The notes: generated by a model not told the origin, from the sequence alone. Shown: positions 1 to 8,840, counted from the stretch's first letter. The stretch is 41,306 nt of DNA from Candidatus Sumerlaeia bacterium (GCA_028284075.1 JANQSL010000178.1:1-41306); one strand, 5' to 3'. Translations and numbers: made by a program.

Positions 1-1241
1 TTCTTTTCTTCCTTTTCTTCTTCAACCACTTCCCTGGCCGCTTCAGCTTCCTTTGCCTTGCGGGCCTCCTCGGCCTTCTTCGCGGCCTCGCGTGCTTCCG
101 CTTCTTCCGCTTTCTTTGCCTCGGCTACCTTGCGAGCTTCCTCTTCGGCAGCAGCCTCTTTCTCGGCAGCCGCTTTCCTGGCCGCCTCAGCTTCCTTTGC
201 CTTGCGGGCCTCCTCGGCCTTCTTCGCGGCCTCGCGTGCTTCCGCTTTCTTTGCTTCAGCGACCTTGCGAGCTTCTTCTTCAGCAGCAGCTTCTTTCTCG
301 GCGGCCGCTTTCCTGGCCGCTTCAGCTTCCTTTGCCTTGCGAGCCTCCTCGGCCTTCTCCCGAGCGGCTTCCGCTTCTTTGGCTTTCTTTGCCTCGGCTA
401 CTTTGCGAGCTTCCTCTTCAGCCGCGGCTTTCTTTGCCGCTTCGGCTTCCGCGGCTTCGCGCTTCGCCTTCTTTACCTCGGCAGCCTTTTTTTCCTCGGC
501 GGCCCGCTTTGCAGCGGCCTGTTCGCGCTCAACCTTTTTCTGTTCTTCGCGCTTGGCGGCGGCGGCAGCCTCCTCCGCACGTTTCCGGGTCTCGGCCGCT
601 TCCTTTGCGGATTTGCGCTGCTCTTCTTCAATGGCACGCTGGATGTCACGCTCAAGGTCCCGCACACGGCTCGAGGTTGGATCCAGCTCTTTGGCCTGTG
701 CCAGGAGGGTTTGCGCCTCCTTGACATTGTCTCGATCCAGCGCGCGATCAGCCTGCTTGACGATGTCTCTGACCTGATCCTCGCGAACTTCCGCGAGTTC
801 CTTCTGTGCCCGCTTCAGCCCTTCCTGGGCGTCCTTGTTGCGGGGGTCAGTGCTGAGAATTTCGCGATAGGCGTTCGCCGCTTCCTCGTACCGCTCGGAC
901 TTCAAAAGCCGATCAGCCTGGGCAAGGGAGGTGGAGTCGGTGGCCGGAGCCTCATCGCCCCGGGAGGCCAGAATTTCCTGGCGAAGGCGAATGACCTCAC
1001 GGTTGTCACGATCCAGCTCATAGGCTTTGTCAACCGCCGCCATTGCTCTGTCGGAGTTACCAGCCTTCATCTCCGCTCGTGCCCGGGAGAGATGGTCTTC
1101 CACCTGCTCGGCCACCCGAGCATCTCGTCCCCGGCTACCGGGGCTGTCGCCTGAGGCACACGCAAGAGTGATTGCCACGACGCCGACTGCCGCTCCGTAG
1201 CCAGCGTACTTCAGGTATCGCCTGATTGATTTGCGTCTCAT
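1..1241 (-). CDS. TPR and K/A/E-repeat coiled-coil lipoprotein, C-terminus beyond window
   Basis: The frame is open from an ATG at 1241 to the window edge with no stop, so about 413 codons are seen and the C-terminus is missing. The start has a good ribosome site (AGGAGAG about 9 bases upstream). An N-terminal hydrophobic stretch ends in Leu-Ala-Cys at residue 28, so it is probably a lipoprotein, although the -3 residue (Thr) is not canonical. Residues about 45-190 hold TPR-like helices. From about residue 205 the chain is almost only Lys, Ala, Glu and Arg, in long repeats like the TolA stalk. Family knowledge suggests an envelope-spanning or scaffold role. Lying downstream of pilM-pilN on the same strand, it may serve the pilus machine, which is inference. 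A 189-base gap separates it from the upstream gene, so it may have its own promoter. Confidence 0.8.
   Translation of the reverse strand, partial: MRRKSIRRYLKYAGYGAAVGVVAITLACASGDSPGSRGRDARVAEQVEDHLSRARAEMKAGNSDRAMAAVDKAYELDRDNREVIRLRQEILASRGDEAPATDSTSLAQADRLLKSERYEEAANAYREILSTDPRNKDAQEGLKRAQKELAEVREDQVRDIVKQADRALDRDNVKEAQTLLAQAKELDPTSSRVRDLERDIQRAIEEEQRKSAKEAAETRKRAEEAAAAAKREEQKKVEREQAAAKRAAEEKKAAEVKKAKREAAEAEAAKKAAAEEEARKVAEAKKAKEAEAAREKAEEARKAKEAEAARKAAAEKEAAAEEEARKVAEAKKAEAREAAKKAEEARKAKEAEAARKAAAEKEAAAEEEARKVAEAKKAEEAEAREAAKKAEEARKAKEAEAAREVVEEEKEEK
41..455. repeat. Tandem repeats encoding the K/A/E stalk
   Basis: Three long units and the start of a fourth begin at about 41, 185, 320 and 440, with spacings of 144, 135 and 120 bases. 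All are multiples of three, so the reading frame of the minus-strand lipoprotein is kept. The first two units are nearly identical and the third is more diverged. This is coding repeat expansion, not a CRISPR array or a mobile element. Confidence 0.85.
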
Positions 1242-1430
1242 AAGACCGTACTCTCTCCTGAATGAATCAGAGCAGTGACGCGGTTGTTTCTGGAATTGCC
1301 GGGTATTTGAAGCCGCCCTGGTGAAAAGGTGTCAAGGCGACTGTCCCGACCGTTCCGGGAAATTCAGGTCCCCGTCACTACTGGATTTAGCCCCCTGTCC
1401 TGTCCTGCGATTGCCTGTCTTCCTTCCATG

Positions 1431-1976
1431 CTACGGAGTCCCCTCCGCAGCACCCTCAGCGGGCGGCAGGGCTGCCGCCCGGTCCGCCTCGATCCGTTTT
1501 TTCAGCTCATTGGAACCCCTGTGGGTGGGGTTCCTTTGAAGGATGGCATCCACAAGTCGCTCCGCCTCGTCCGCGCGCCCTTCGGAGTAGGCCTGCTGGG
1601 CCCGGACAAAATCGTCACGGACGGCAGCTTCCAGCTCCATCTCGGAGGCCACGCTCTTGTCATCGAACATATTGACCCGGATGAGCCGGGAAACCTTGGG
1701 GTCTTCCGAAATATCTTTCGTTTGATTGACGTAGTTTGACAGAAGAAGATCGTGGTTTTCGCTTGGAAACTTGTTGTTCAACGGCTTCTGGGGAGGGGGG
1801 GGAGCCACAGGCTCCTGGAAGTTGGTCTCTGAGCTGGAAAGAAAAAAGGCCACTGCCAGATGAACAGCGAAAAATACAATGGCCACAATTCTGATGTTCT
1901 TCAGAAGCTTGCGACCGAGTATTTCGAGCTTTTCCTTCATAACTGTTCCGGCTGCCTTTGCTGCCCGGCGGGACAA
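1431..1976 (-). CDS. Small single-span inner-membrane protein of the pilMN cluster
   Basis: This 181-residue protein starts 9 bases after the pilM-pilN stop, so it is very likely co-transcribed and translationally coupled. The N-terminus is basic and is followed by one membrane segment at about residues 28-46. Then come a Pro-rich stretch (four prolines near residue 60) and a periplasmic part with a TPR-like helical repeat (about 125-160). It ends in a low-complexity Ala/Glu/Pro tail. A single N-terminal span followed by a Pro-rich linker resembles PilP/GspC-type pilus or secretion alignment proteins, but I see no diagnostic motif, so the role is inferred from position. A second Met 12 codons in is an alternative start with a weaker ribosome site. 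Confidence 0.7.
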   Translation of the reverse strand: MSRRAAKAAGTVMKEKLEILGRKLLKNIRIVAIVFFAVHLAVAFFLSSSETNFQEPVAPPPPQKPLNNKFPSENHDLLLSNYVNQTKDISEDPKVSRLIRVNMFDDKSVASEMELEAAVRDDFVRAQQAYSEGRADEAERLVDAILQRNPTHRGSNELKKRIEADRAAALPPAEGAAEGTP

Positions 1977-1985
1977 GTCCCTGCC

Positions 1986-3890
1986 CTAGAAGCGTTCTCT
2001 TATTCTTGCACGGGGATCAAAAAAACCTGACGCTCCCCCCATTTGCCGCTGCTGCTCGGGGCCTGGAGTGGGAGTCACTTCCATTCGATTGTACTTGTCG
2101 CCCGTTTTCAATTCGATCACGAAAGTAAAGACTCGCGGCAGATCCGACATGCCAACCGTCTGACCGGGAACCTCTCGGATGTCCTTGAGTTCCGGTGCCT
2201 GGTCCAGTTCCTCGATCTCGTCTCTGAGCGCCGTATTGAAATCCGCTGCCGAACGCTGAGACTCGCAGGCGCCTCGGATACGCACAAAGCCATCGTGGTT
2301 GCCGAGAATGCTCAGAACAAGAACGTCGGCGGGCTTTTGCTCCGACACTGTTGCAAGAAACTCGGGCCAATACTCGCGCTGTCCCATGCTTTCTCTCAAA
2401 GCGTCATAATTGCCCGCAATCTCGTCATGACGAGCCTGCACCCTGGACTGCGCTTCCAGTCGAGGCTTGTTTTGCCGTGTTTTGCTGCCGAGACTTCCCG
2501 CCGCGTTTCGATAGACTTGAGCATAGTGATCGCCCGCATTGGAGGAGAAGTAAATCGAACCAACGAGCAATGCGCCCAAAATGCCAACAACCTTGTAGGG
2601 GAAATCCCGTGTGATCTTCCGGTCTTCAGGAAGAAAATCGACACTGACAGTCCCGAAGCCCACGCCTTGAAGTGCCAGACCCAAAGCAACCATGTAATCG
2701 GCGAGAGGTGAATCGTCCGGCCAAACGAGAGGCAGACCCTCCGGAACGGATTCCGTGAGCGCGACGGGGATTGTCAGCTTTTCCTCGATGTAACCCGCCA
2801 TCCCGGAAATCAAAGCCTGGCCGCCGGACAACACGATGGAGTCAACCGCCATTCCGTCAGGCTGTGTAATGAAGAAGTCCAGAGAACGCCGAAGCTCGGA
2901 GACGATTCGATCAACAGCCTGTGTTGCCGCGGAACATGCGGTGGTATTCAGGTTGGGATCTTCCTCGTATTCAAAATCGAAGGTCATGAGCCGGGTTTGA
3001 TGCTTTTTGATGCGCTCGGCATCAGCGAAACTGCCAACCTCGGTTGCCTTCAATATGGCGCGGGTCACTTCATTGCCCGCTGTTGGAACGGAGCGCGAAA
3101 ACTTTGGAGCCGGATTCTTTCCCTGAGGAGCGATGATCAGGTCCATCGCGCTGGCGCCGATGTTGACGAATCCGCGAACCTCCTCCATCATGAAGGAGTC
3201 CTCGCCCTCGCTCTCATCCTGAGTTTCCTGCTCGTTTACTGACTCCTGCGGCTTCTTCTTTTTCGTGAGAGAACCGAGAAGGCCGCCAATTCCGCCAGTG
3301 GGCTGCTGGTCGCCGCCGCCCCTGGCGCTGCTGCTGTCCACCATCTTCTCGATTTCTTCGGCGGAACGGCTCAGAAAAGTCTGAGAGTTGAAGAGACAAA
3401 AAGAACTGACCGAGAGTGCCATCGGCTTGAGACCGCACTTGTTTACAAGCGACATGTATTCGCGAACTTCGTCATGGCGCACGGCAACGAGGAGAACCTC
3501 GACCTCGCCCTCATCAGGAAGACGAAAAGTCTGCCACTGCAGGTCGGTCTTTTCGATGGGAAAGGGGATTTGCTGGCGCGCTTCAAAAGCGATAATGCGC
3601 TCCAGGCGCTCCGGAGTTGTCTCAGGAAGACGGAACCGGCGAATAAAAACCTTCTGCCCCGGAAGCGCGAAGATTGCGTGCTTCGAGGACATCTTGTTCT
3701 TGCGAATGACGGACTTCAGAGCTTTTGAAACCGCGGTTTTCCGCTCGTCCATCGGAGTTGACGGATCACAGCCGGTTTCCTCGGACCCCGCCGCCAGAAC
3801 GCGGACGCCCTTGCGGTCGATGGCCAGCTCTACAACCTTGACTGTGTTAGAGCCAAGGTCCACGCCGAGACACTTCTTGAGCGGTGCCAT
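1986..3890 (-). CDS. pilM: Type IV pilus assembly PilM-PilN fusion protein
   Basis: This 634-residue protein joins two proteins that are usually separate. Residues about 8-410 are an actin-like PilM ATPase domain: a phosphate-binding GVDLGSNTVKVVEL strand near the N-terminus and a conserved SGGQALISG loop near residue 355. An inserted Gly/Lys/Glu-rich linker covers about 180-240. From about residue 415 it has the PilN start (DFLPED), a membrane span at about 434-450, a coiled coil and a PilN-like ferredoxin fold. PilM normally sits on the cytoplasmic face and binds the PilN N-terminal tail; here the contact is covalent. Family knowledge places it in the inner-membrane alignment complex of type IV pili or type II secretion. 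The small membrane protein downstream is probably a partner. No pilO, pilP or pilQ is recognisable in the window. Confidence 0.85.
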   Translation of the reverse strand: MAPLKKCLGVDLGSNTVKVVELAIDRKGVRVLAAGSEETGCDPSTPMDERKTAVSKALKSVIRKNKMSSKHAIFALPGQKVFIRRFRLPETTPERLERIIAFEARQQIPFPIEKTDLQWQTFRLPDEGEVEVLLVAVRHDEVREYMSLVNKCGLKPMALSVSSFCLFNSQTFLSRSAEEIEKMVDSSSARGGGDQQPTGGIGGLLGSLTKKKKPQESVNEQETQDESEGEDSFMMEEVRGFVNIGASAMDLIIAPQGKNPAPKFSRSVPTAGNEVTRAILKATEVGSFADAERIKKHQTRLMTFDFEYEEDPNLNTTACSAATQAVDRIVSELRRSLDFFITQPDGMAVDSIVLSGGQALISGMAGYIEEKLTIPVALTESVPEGLPLVWPDDSPLADYMVALGLALQGVGFGTVSVDFLPEDRKITRDFPYKVVGILGALLVGSIYFSSNAGDHYAQVYRNAAGSLGSKTRQNKPRLEAQSRVQARHDEIAGNYDALRESMGQREYWPEFLATVSEQKPADVLVLSILGNHDGFVRIRGACESQRSAADFNTALRDEIEELDQAPELKDIREVPGQTVGMSDLPRVFTFVIELKTGDKYNRMEVTPTPGPEQQRQMGGASGFFDPRARIRERF

Positions 3891-4290
3891 TTAGCGGGAT
3901 ATCTTTCCAATCAATCTTAGTGGATTCGTTACTTCCCGGATCGACCATTGATGCTGAAGGCCAAATCCTGGCGGAGCAACCCTTTCCGCAGAAAACCCAA
4001 ACCCTCCTACGGGTTTAAAAGTCATCTGCGCTAGCTCCAAAGTCTCCTCGGTATTCCGAGCGAACCTCAAAAGCGTTACGTATCGGGTCAACCACAAACG
4101 ATTGCCGCAAAGTCCGCCGGACCAACGGTTTTCGTGGCTGTTCATCCCAACCCCGATCCTTGTGAGATTCCCCCGCTACCTAAACGCACGGAACTTATAT
4201 CCGGCGGTAAGCCTCGCCTGGGTCAACAAGGAACAAATGCGATTTCGTGAGGAAAAAAAAACCGGACGAAACACAAAACCGATGAAGAGA
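3891..4290. other. Gene-free spacer between pilM and tRNA-Arg
   Basis: No open frame here has coding character. The stretch upstream of pilM on the minus strand should hold its promoter, but no confident -35/-10 pair is visible. A run of eight or more T on the minus strand (about 4252-4260) lies about 30 bases past the tRNA 3' end. It could end tRNA transcription, although no strong stem precedes it. Confidence 0.4.
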
Positions 4291-4368
4291 TGGCACACCC
4301 GGAGGGATTCGAACCCCCGACCTCCTGATCCGTAGTCAGGCGCTCTGATCCAGCTGAGCTACGGGTGC
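4291..4368 (-). tRNA. tRNA-Arg (anticodon ACG), CCA encoded
   Basis: The minus strand folds into a full cloverleaf of 78 bases. The seven-pair acceptor stem begins GCACCCG, with G-U as its first pair. The D arm is GCTC/GAGC, and the anticodon stem CCTGA/TCAGG carries the loop CTACGGA. The T arm has the TTCGAAT loop, and discriminator G is followed by encoded CCA. Loop positions 34-36 read ACG, the wobble-modified anticodon for CGN arginine codons. A TTGACA hexamer about 56 bases upstream on the same strand could be a -35 box, but no good -10 was found. Confidence 0.95.
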
Positions 4369-4523
4369 ACCGAGGAAAACCGTTCAGCGAACGGAACGGG
4401 AGTCAACGGGGAGCAGACCTGGCTGTCAAGGCTCAATCGGACCGGTGACACTGGAAATACTTCACCATAAGAGCGGCACGGAACATGCAACCCATCTCTC
4501 ATTCCATTCAACGGAGCAGCGCC

Positions 4524-6170
4524 ATGAAAGCGTCGGACCTGTTCGTAAAAGCCCTTGAAGCGGAAGGTGTCGAATACGTCTTCGGCATCCCGGGCGAGGA
4601 AAACCTGGACTTGCTGGAGTCGCTGCGAACATCGAAGAAGGTGAGCCTGATTCTTACGAGGCACGAACAGGCCGCTGGTTTTATGGCGGCGACCTGCGGC
4701 CGCCTGACAGGCCGCGCGGGGGTCTGCCTTTCAACTCTGGGGCCTGGAGCCACGAACTTCGTTACCTCAGCGGCTTATGCGACCCTTGGAGCAATGCCCA
4801 TGATGATGATAACGGGTCAAAAGCCCATCAAATCGTCGAAGCAGGGCCACTTCCAAATTGTGGATGTGGTCGATATGATGAAGCCCCTGACGAAGTTCAC
4901 CCAGCAAATCGTGAGCGGAAACAATATCCCGTCACGGATCAGGGAGGCTTTCCGAAGAGCCGAGGAGGAACGCCCGGGAGCGGTCCACCTGGAGCTTCCC
5001 GAGGACATTGCCGCTGAAGATGTATCCGATACACACCTTTTCTCCAGGGAGAAGGTTCGCCGGCCGATCGCTGAGGACAAGGCCATCAAGAGAGCAATCA
5101 ACCTCGTCGAAGACGCCAAAATGCCGCTTCTGCTGGTCGGAGCGGGCGCAAACCGCAAGCTGACGTCGCGAATGCTCCAGAGTCTCATCGAAAAAACGGG
5201 TATCCATTGGTTCTCCACGCAAATGGGAAAAGGTGTGTTGGATGAGGAGGATTCTCGTTTTCTTGGGAACGCCGCTCTCTCCCAGGACGATTACGTTCAC
5301 TGTGCCATTGAGAGGGCGGATCTGATCATAAACGTCGGGCATGATGTCGTGGAAAAACCGCCCTTCTTCATGAAGGCCGGAGGCCGGACGGTCATCCACG
5401 TGAACTTCTCGTCGGCGGAAGTGGACCCCGTCTACTTCCCCCAACTGGAGGTTGTCGGCGACATTGCCAACAGCATCTGGCGGATTTGCGAGGGAGTGAC
5501 ACCACAGCGGCACTGGGATTTCAGCTATTACAACCGGGTTAAATCGGAAGTTGACCTGCACGTTTCCGACGGGGCGGAGGATGACCGGTTTCCCGTCCGG
5601 CCACAGCGCGTGGTTGCGGATGTCCGTGCCGCGATGCCCGAGAATGGAATCATCTGTCTCGACAACGGGGTCTACAAGGTCTGGTTCGCCCGAAACTACA
5701 AGGCCCGGGAACGCAACACGGTCCTGCTCGACAATGCACTGGCAACGATGGGGGCGGGACTGCCATCCGCCATTGCCGCAAAGTTGGTCCATCCCGATCG
5801 CAAAGTGATGGCGATTTGCGGTGACGGCGGCTTCATGATGAACAGCCAGGAGCTCGAAACCGCGGTCCGGCTCGGGCTGGATCTGGTGGTTCTGATCCTG
5901 AATGACTCCGCCTACGGCATGATCAAGTGGAAACAGGAGGGCATGGGTCTGCCAAACTGGGGTCTGGACTATGGGAATCCGGATTTCGTGAAGTACGCGG
6001 AGGCCTATGGAGCGAATGGCCATCGGCCTGAGTCAGCCGATGCCGTTCTTCCTCAATTGCGTGAGTGCCACACCGCAGGCGGCGTGCATGTGGTCGACGT
6101 TGCCGTGGATTACTCGCTCAACGTCGAAGACCTGATCACCAGCCTGAAGGAAAAAACCTGCATTCTTTAG
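4524..6170 (+). CDS. Acetolactate synthase large subunit (ThDP-dependent)
   Basis: This 548-residue enzyme condenses two pyruvates to acetolactate, for branched-chain amino acids or acetoin. The N-terminal ThDP domain has the activating Glu48 in TRHEQAAGF and a GPGATN loop. The C-terminal ThDP motif runs from GDG at about 433-435 to ILND about 28 residues later. Length matches the single-subunit family. The start at 4524 has GGAG seven bases upstream; an in-frame ATG 39 bases earlier has no ribosome site. No small regulatory subunit (ilvH/ilvN) follows, which favours the stand-alone or catabolic (AlsS-like) type, but the substrate-specific residues were not checked. It stands alone, with a hairpin just after the stop. 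Confidence 0.88.
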   Translation: MKASDLFVKALEAEGVEYVFGIPGEENLDLLESLRTSKKVSLILTRHEQAAGFMAATCGRLTGRAGVCLSTLGPGATNFVTSAAYATLGAMPMMMITGQKPIKSSKQGHFQIVDVVDMMKPLTKFTQQIVSGNNIPSRIREAFRRAEEERPGAVHLELPEDIAAEDVSDTHLFSREKVRRPIAEDKAIKRAINLVEDAKMPLLLVGAGANRKLTSRMLQSLIEKTGIHWFSTQMGKGVLDEEDSRFLGNAALSQDDYVHCAIERADLIINVGHDVVEKPPFFMKAGGRTVIHVNFSSAEVDPVYFPQLEVVGDIANSIWRICEGVTPQRHWDFSYYNRVKSEVDLHVSDGAEDDRFPVRPQRVVADVRAAMPENGIICLDNGVYKVWFARNYKARERNTVLLDNALATMGAGLPSAIAAKLVHPDRKVMAICGDGGFMMNSQELETAVRLGLDLVVLILNDSAYGMIKWKQEGMGLPNWGLDYGNPDFVKYAEAYGANGHRPESADAVLPQLRECHTAGGVHVVDVAVDYSLNVEDLITSLKEKTCIL

Positions 6171-6174
6171 CTGA

Positions 6175-6204
6175 TTTTTCCCCGCCGCCTGCGGTGGGGA
6201 AAAA
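6175..6204. other. Perfect hairpin just after the acetolactate synthase stop
   Basis: A 14-pair stem (one G-U pair) with a two-base loop starts four bases after the stop codon. Its outer pairs are T-run against A-run, with the T-run on the 5' side, the reverse of a standard intrinsic terminator. It can stabilise the mRNA 3' end or weaken read-through, but it lacks a 3' U-tract. Confidence 0.5.
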
Positions 6205-6303
6205 AACATCGAATGACACGCACCACTCGCGTAACAATGGCGTCAGGTATCAGTGAAGGGCATCGAAAGAGTCCGGATCGACGAGCCACGGAGAGCTGAC
6301 GCA

Positions 6304-7743
6304 ATGACTGTGATGGACGTGGAACAGACCGACGGGTCGCTCGTGGCCGAAGCGCGCCGCGATGTTCCAGGAGCTTTCGACCAGCTTGTCGGGCGGCATT
6401 TCCAGACAATCTATGCCATCGCGTGGATGCGGCTCTTCGATCGCGAGGCGGCGGAGGAACTCGCCCAGGAGGTGTTCCTGAGAGCCTGGCTCAAGCTGGA
6501 CAAACTCAGGGATGCCAACACGTTCGGCGGGTGGGCGGCCAGCATGGCTCGAAATCTCGCCGTCGACTGGAAGCGAAAGCAGGTACGATCCTCGAAATTA
6601 ATCAGTCTCGTACCGATGGAGAGCACCGTGAACGCCATCAGCGACAAGCAAACCGTCAGTGCGCGAGACAGTCTTGCCACAAAGCAGGAACAGCGTCTGG
6701 TGGATGAGGCCCTCGCGCTGCTGACCCACGAGGACCGTGAACTCATCAAGCTGCATTACACGCGCGACCTGAGTCATCGGGAGATCGGCCGCCGGTTGGG
6801 CATCCACCACACGACTGTTGCACGGCGAATCGAACGGGCACTCGGAGAACTTCGGCGCATAGTGAAACCGGATGCCGAAGGTGAAAATCTGCACTCTCTG
6901 CAGCCCCGAAGCTCCGCCGCCTTTCACGCATGCGCCATTGTGGCTGCAGCGGCGACACTTTCGCCTTCCGCAAAAGCGGCCCTGATTGCGGCCGCGGGTT
7001 CAGGAACGTCCGCCGCGGTGGCTGGAACCGGCGGCGGCATAGGCTCCCTGCTCGCAAACGCAACGCCCGGCGCGGTTGTAAAGATCCTCGCCGGCGGAGT
7101 GGTTGTGGCGGGACTGGGCGCGGGAACATGGTATGCGGCTATCCGATCAGCAAACTCTCCCGCCGCAGCGCCTGCCGTTGCCGTACAAAATCCCCGGCCC
7201 GCTTCGGCAATACACACGATCACGTACAGACCGGGAAGCGAGTTGGTCTTTCGCCTGAAGGAAAACGAAAGTGCCCACATCGAGGTTGAACAGGGCAATA
7301 TTGACACGACGCATCTCGACTTTACACGCCTTGACGATAAATTCACGCGCGTGGAAATCGTCTGGAAGAATGAACACAACACGCACTACATGTTACCTTT
7401 CGATTCCCGGCCCGGAGATCAGTTCAATGCTCCCGGAAACCGGCAGCCGTGCGAATTCGATTTTCTTTTCTGGTACGGAAACGATGACGGTTACTGGGAA
7501 ACGCTGTCGGTGCTGAAGTCGGAGCCGGAGCCGGGCGTTTACGAATATTCACTGCATGTTCTGCGCAGTGAGGAATTCCACGAGACCTCGCAAAAGTGGT
7601 TCGATGAATACTTCCAGGGACGCATGAGTATCAGAGAAGCACAGCGAAACTGGCTGGATGATGCGGAGAAAATGGGAGTTCTGCCTCCCGGGGATGAACA
7701 CCGGCGGCGCTATCGCGAAGCACGGCATACATGGAATCCATGA
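6304..7743 (+). CDS. ECF-type sigma-70 factor with membrane-spanning C-terminal extension
   Basis: The first about 180 residues are an ECF sigma factor. Region 2 lies at about 20-92, with the EELAQEVFLRAW core and a GGWAASMARNLAVDWKR helix. Region 4 lies at about 125-178, with a helix-turn-helix built on SHREIGRRLGIHHTTVARR. The protein then runs on for about 300 residues: an Ala/Gly-rich hydrophobic part, a likely membrane span at about 254-280, a Pro/Ala linker and an extracytoplasmic-looking domain to the end. ECF factors with long membrane-bound tails are known from Planctomycetes, so the protein may sense an envelope signal without a separate anti-sigma factor. The start at 6304 is preceded by GGAGAG eight bases upstream; a GTG 51 bases earlier lacks one. 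The 3' end overlaps the pseudopilin gene. Confidence 0.85.
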   Translation: MTVMDVEQTDGSLVAEARRDVPGAFDQLVGRHFQTIYAIAWMRLFDREAAEELAQEVFLRAWLKLDKLRDANTFGGWAASMARNLAVDWKRKQVRSSKLISLVPMESTVNAISDKQTVSARDSLATKQEQRLVDEALALLTHEDRELIKLHYTRDLSHREIGRRLGIHHTTVARRIERALGELRRIVKPDAEGENLHSLQPRSSAAFHACAIVAAAATLSPSAKAALIAAAGSGTSAAVAGTGGGIGSLLANATPGAVVKILAGGVVVAGLGAGTWYAAIRSANSPAAAPAVAVQNPRPASAIHTITYRPGSELVFRLKENESAHIEVEQGNIDTTHLDFTRLDDKFTRVEIVWKNEHNTHYMLPFDSRPGDQFNAPGNRQPCEFDFLFWYGNDDGYWETLSVLKSEPEPGVYEYSLHVLRSEEFHETSQKWFDEYFQGRMSIREAQRNWLDDAEKMGVLPPGDEHRRRYREARHTWNP

Positions 7744-8336
7744 GGTTGTTTGTTACGATGATGAAAACAAGGGCTTTTACTTTGATTGAACTGCTTGTGG
7801 TTGTCGCCGTGATTGCGATTCTGGCGGCGATTGCGGTCCCGAACTTTCTGGAGGCACAGGTCCGGTCGAAAGTCAGCCGCGCAAAGAACGACCTGCGAAC
7901 CATCGCCACAAGCATTGAGGCGTATACAGTGGATCACAGCCGCCCGCCCTATGACGGAGAACCCGGGTTTGTTTTCTACGGCTGGGTTAACGCACTGAAG
8001 CAACTGACAACACCTGTGGCCTATCAAAGCCGGGTTTTCGAGGATATCTTTCCAAGCCGTGTCATCACGGAACCCACGCGTCCGGGACACACACATCACG
8101 TCGATTTTCCCAACAACCGACGGCCCAGTTACGACTATTCGTCGGCTTATTGGAACGACATTCCCAACGACCCCGCAATGACGCCGGTCTGGCAACGGAA
8201 CTTCGGCAACACAACGTGGAAACTCACCAGCTCCGGACCTGATCTGTCGGCGGAGTTCGGGCTTGAAAGCCACTACGATCCGACAAACGGAACCGTTTCG
8301 AGGGGAGATATCGTGCGGACCCAGGCTGTTTACTAG
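7731..8336 (+). CDS. Type II secretion/type IV pseudopilin-like protein
   Basis: The leader is followed by the prepilin peptidase site RA/FTLIELL, a hydrophobic alpha-1 helix of about 20 residues and an EAQVRSKVSRAKNDLRTIATS amphipathic part. Ala takes the place of the usual Gly at -1. The rest is a beta-rich C-terminal domain with no cysteine pair; total length is 201 residues. Prepilin peptidase would cleave before Phe, and the mature protein would assemble in a pseudopilus. The start is unsure: the ATG at 7731 overlaps the sigma gene by 13 bases, while the ATGs at 7758 and 7761 give a shorter leader behind a GAGG. It probably belongs to one transcript with the sigma factor and the next small gene. 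Confidence 0.82.
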   Translation: MESMRLFVTMMKTRAFTLIELLVVVAVIAILAAIAVPNFLEAQVRSKVSRAKNDLRTIATSIEAYTVDHSRPPYDGEPGFVFYGWVNALKQLTTPVAYQSRVFEDIFPSRVITEPTRPGHTHHVDFPNNRRPSYDYSSAYWNDIPNDPAMTPVWQRNFGNTTWKLTSSGPDLSAEFGLESHYDPTNGTVSRGDIVRTQAVY

Positions 8337-8420
8337 AACCCTTTAACCTCGCATCTTTCTGACAAGAACACGCGGTCGTTTCACCGCGAACGGAAGAACC
8401 ACGCCCACGGAGCAAAGACA

Positions 8421-8840
8421 ATGCGCATGGCCCTCATTCCAATCCTGTTGTTTGTCCCGTTGTTTTTTTTGAACAAACACCTCCACGAGCCGCGAGACGG
8501 TTTTCAGATGGCCGTCACATCCCCACAGGCAAGGAACCAGACGGTTCATTGGCTCAAGAGTGAAGAGGTACGGATTCAACTGCCGGACCGCGTCCCGCAA
8601 CGTCTTGTTCTGCCTCAACCGGCGAACGGTGTTCACGCTCTGACATTGATACGGCGCGCCGACGGATCAGTCGCTGTGCACGAAGAGTATGCAGGCGGCG
8701 ACTTTGCAACAGTCGTCCTGTCGGATCTTGAGGCGGGCCGGCAACACCGGTCCTGGATGGATGTGTACACGATCACACACACCGGAAACACCATGCTGGT
8801 AAGCCATACCGGTGGAAGACCCCCGCGACTCGCTGTGTGA
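8421..8840 (+). CDS. Small exported or membrane-anchored protein, unknown function
   Basis: This 139-residue protein starts 84 bases after the pseudopilin with a good ribosome site (GGAG eight bases before ATG). It opens with a short hydrophobic segment (residues about 3-17), then Lys-His and a polar, beta-rich remainder with no motif I recognise. There are no cysteines. The position suggests a role linked to the pseudopilin or to the membrane-bound sigma factor before it, which is inference. A 14-base perfect palindrome (8840-8853) overlaps the last base of its stop. Confidence 0.6.
   Translation: MRMALIPILLFVPLFFLNKHLHEPRDGFQMAVTSPQARNQTVHWLKSEEVRIQLPDRVPQRLVLPQPANGVHALTLIRRADGSVAVHEEYAGGDFATVVLSDLEAGRQHRSWMDVYTITHTGNTMLVSHTGGRPPRLAV

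Noticed and set aside
41-455. CRISPR-like array
   Set aside because: Repeats are in-frame coding units with no spacers and no cas genes.
53-777. Plus-strand frames of more than 200 residues rich in Ser/Ala/Pro/Leu
   Set aside because: They are the antisense of the K/A/E repeats of the minus-strand lipoprotein; GC-rich repeats keep all frames open.
4932-6023. Minus-strand frame of 363 residues
   Set aside because: Antisense shadow of acetolactate synthase with no domain or start signal.
6175-6204. Intrinsic terminator for acetolactate synthase
   Set aside because: The T-run lies on the 5' side and the A-run on the 3' side, opposite to a terminator; kept only as a hairpin.
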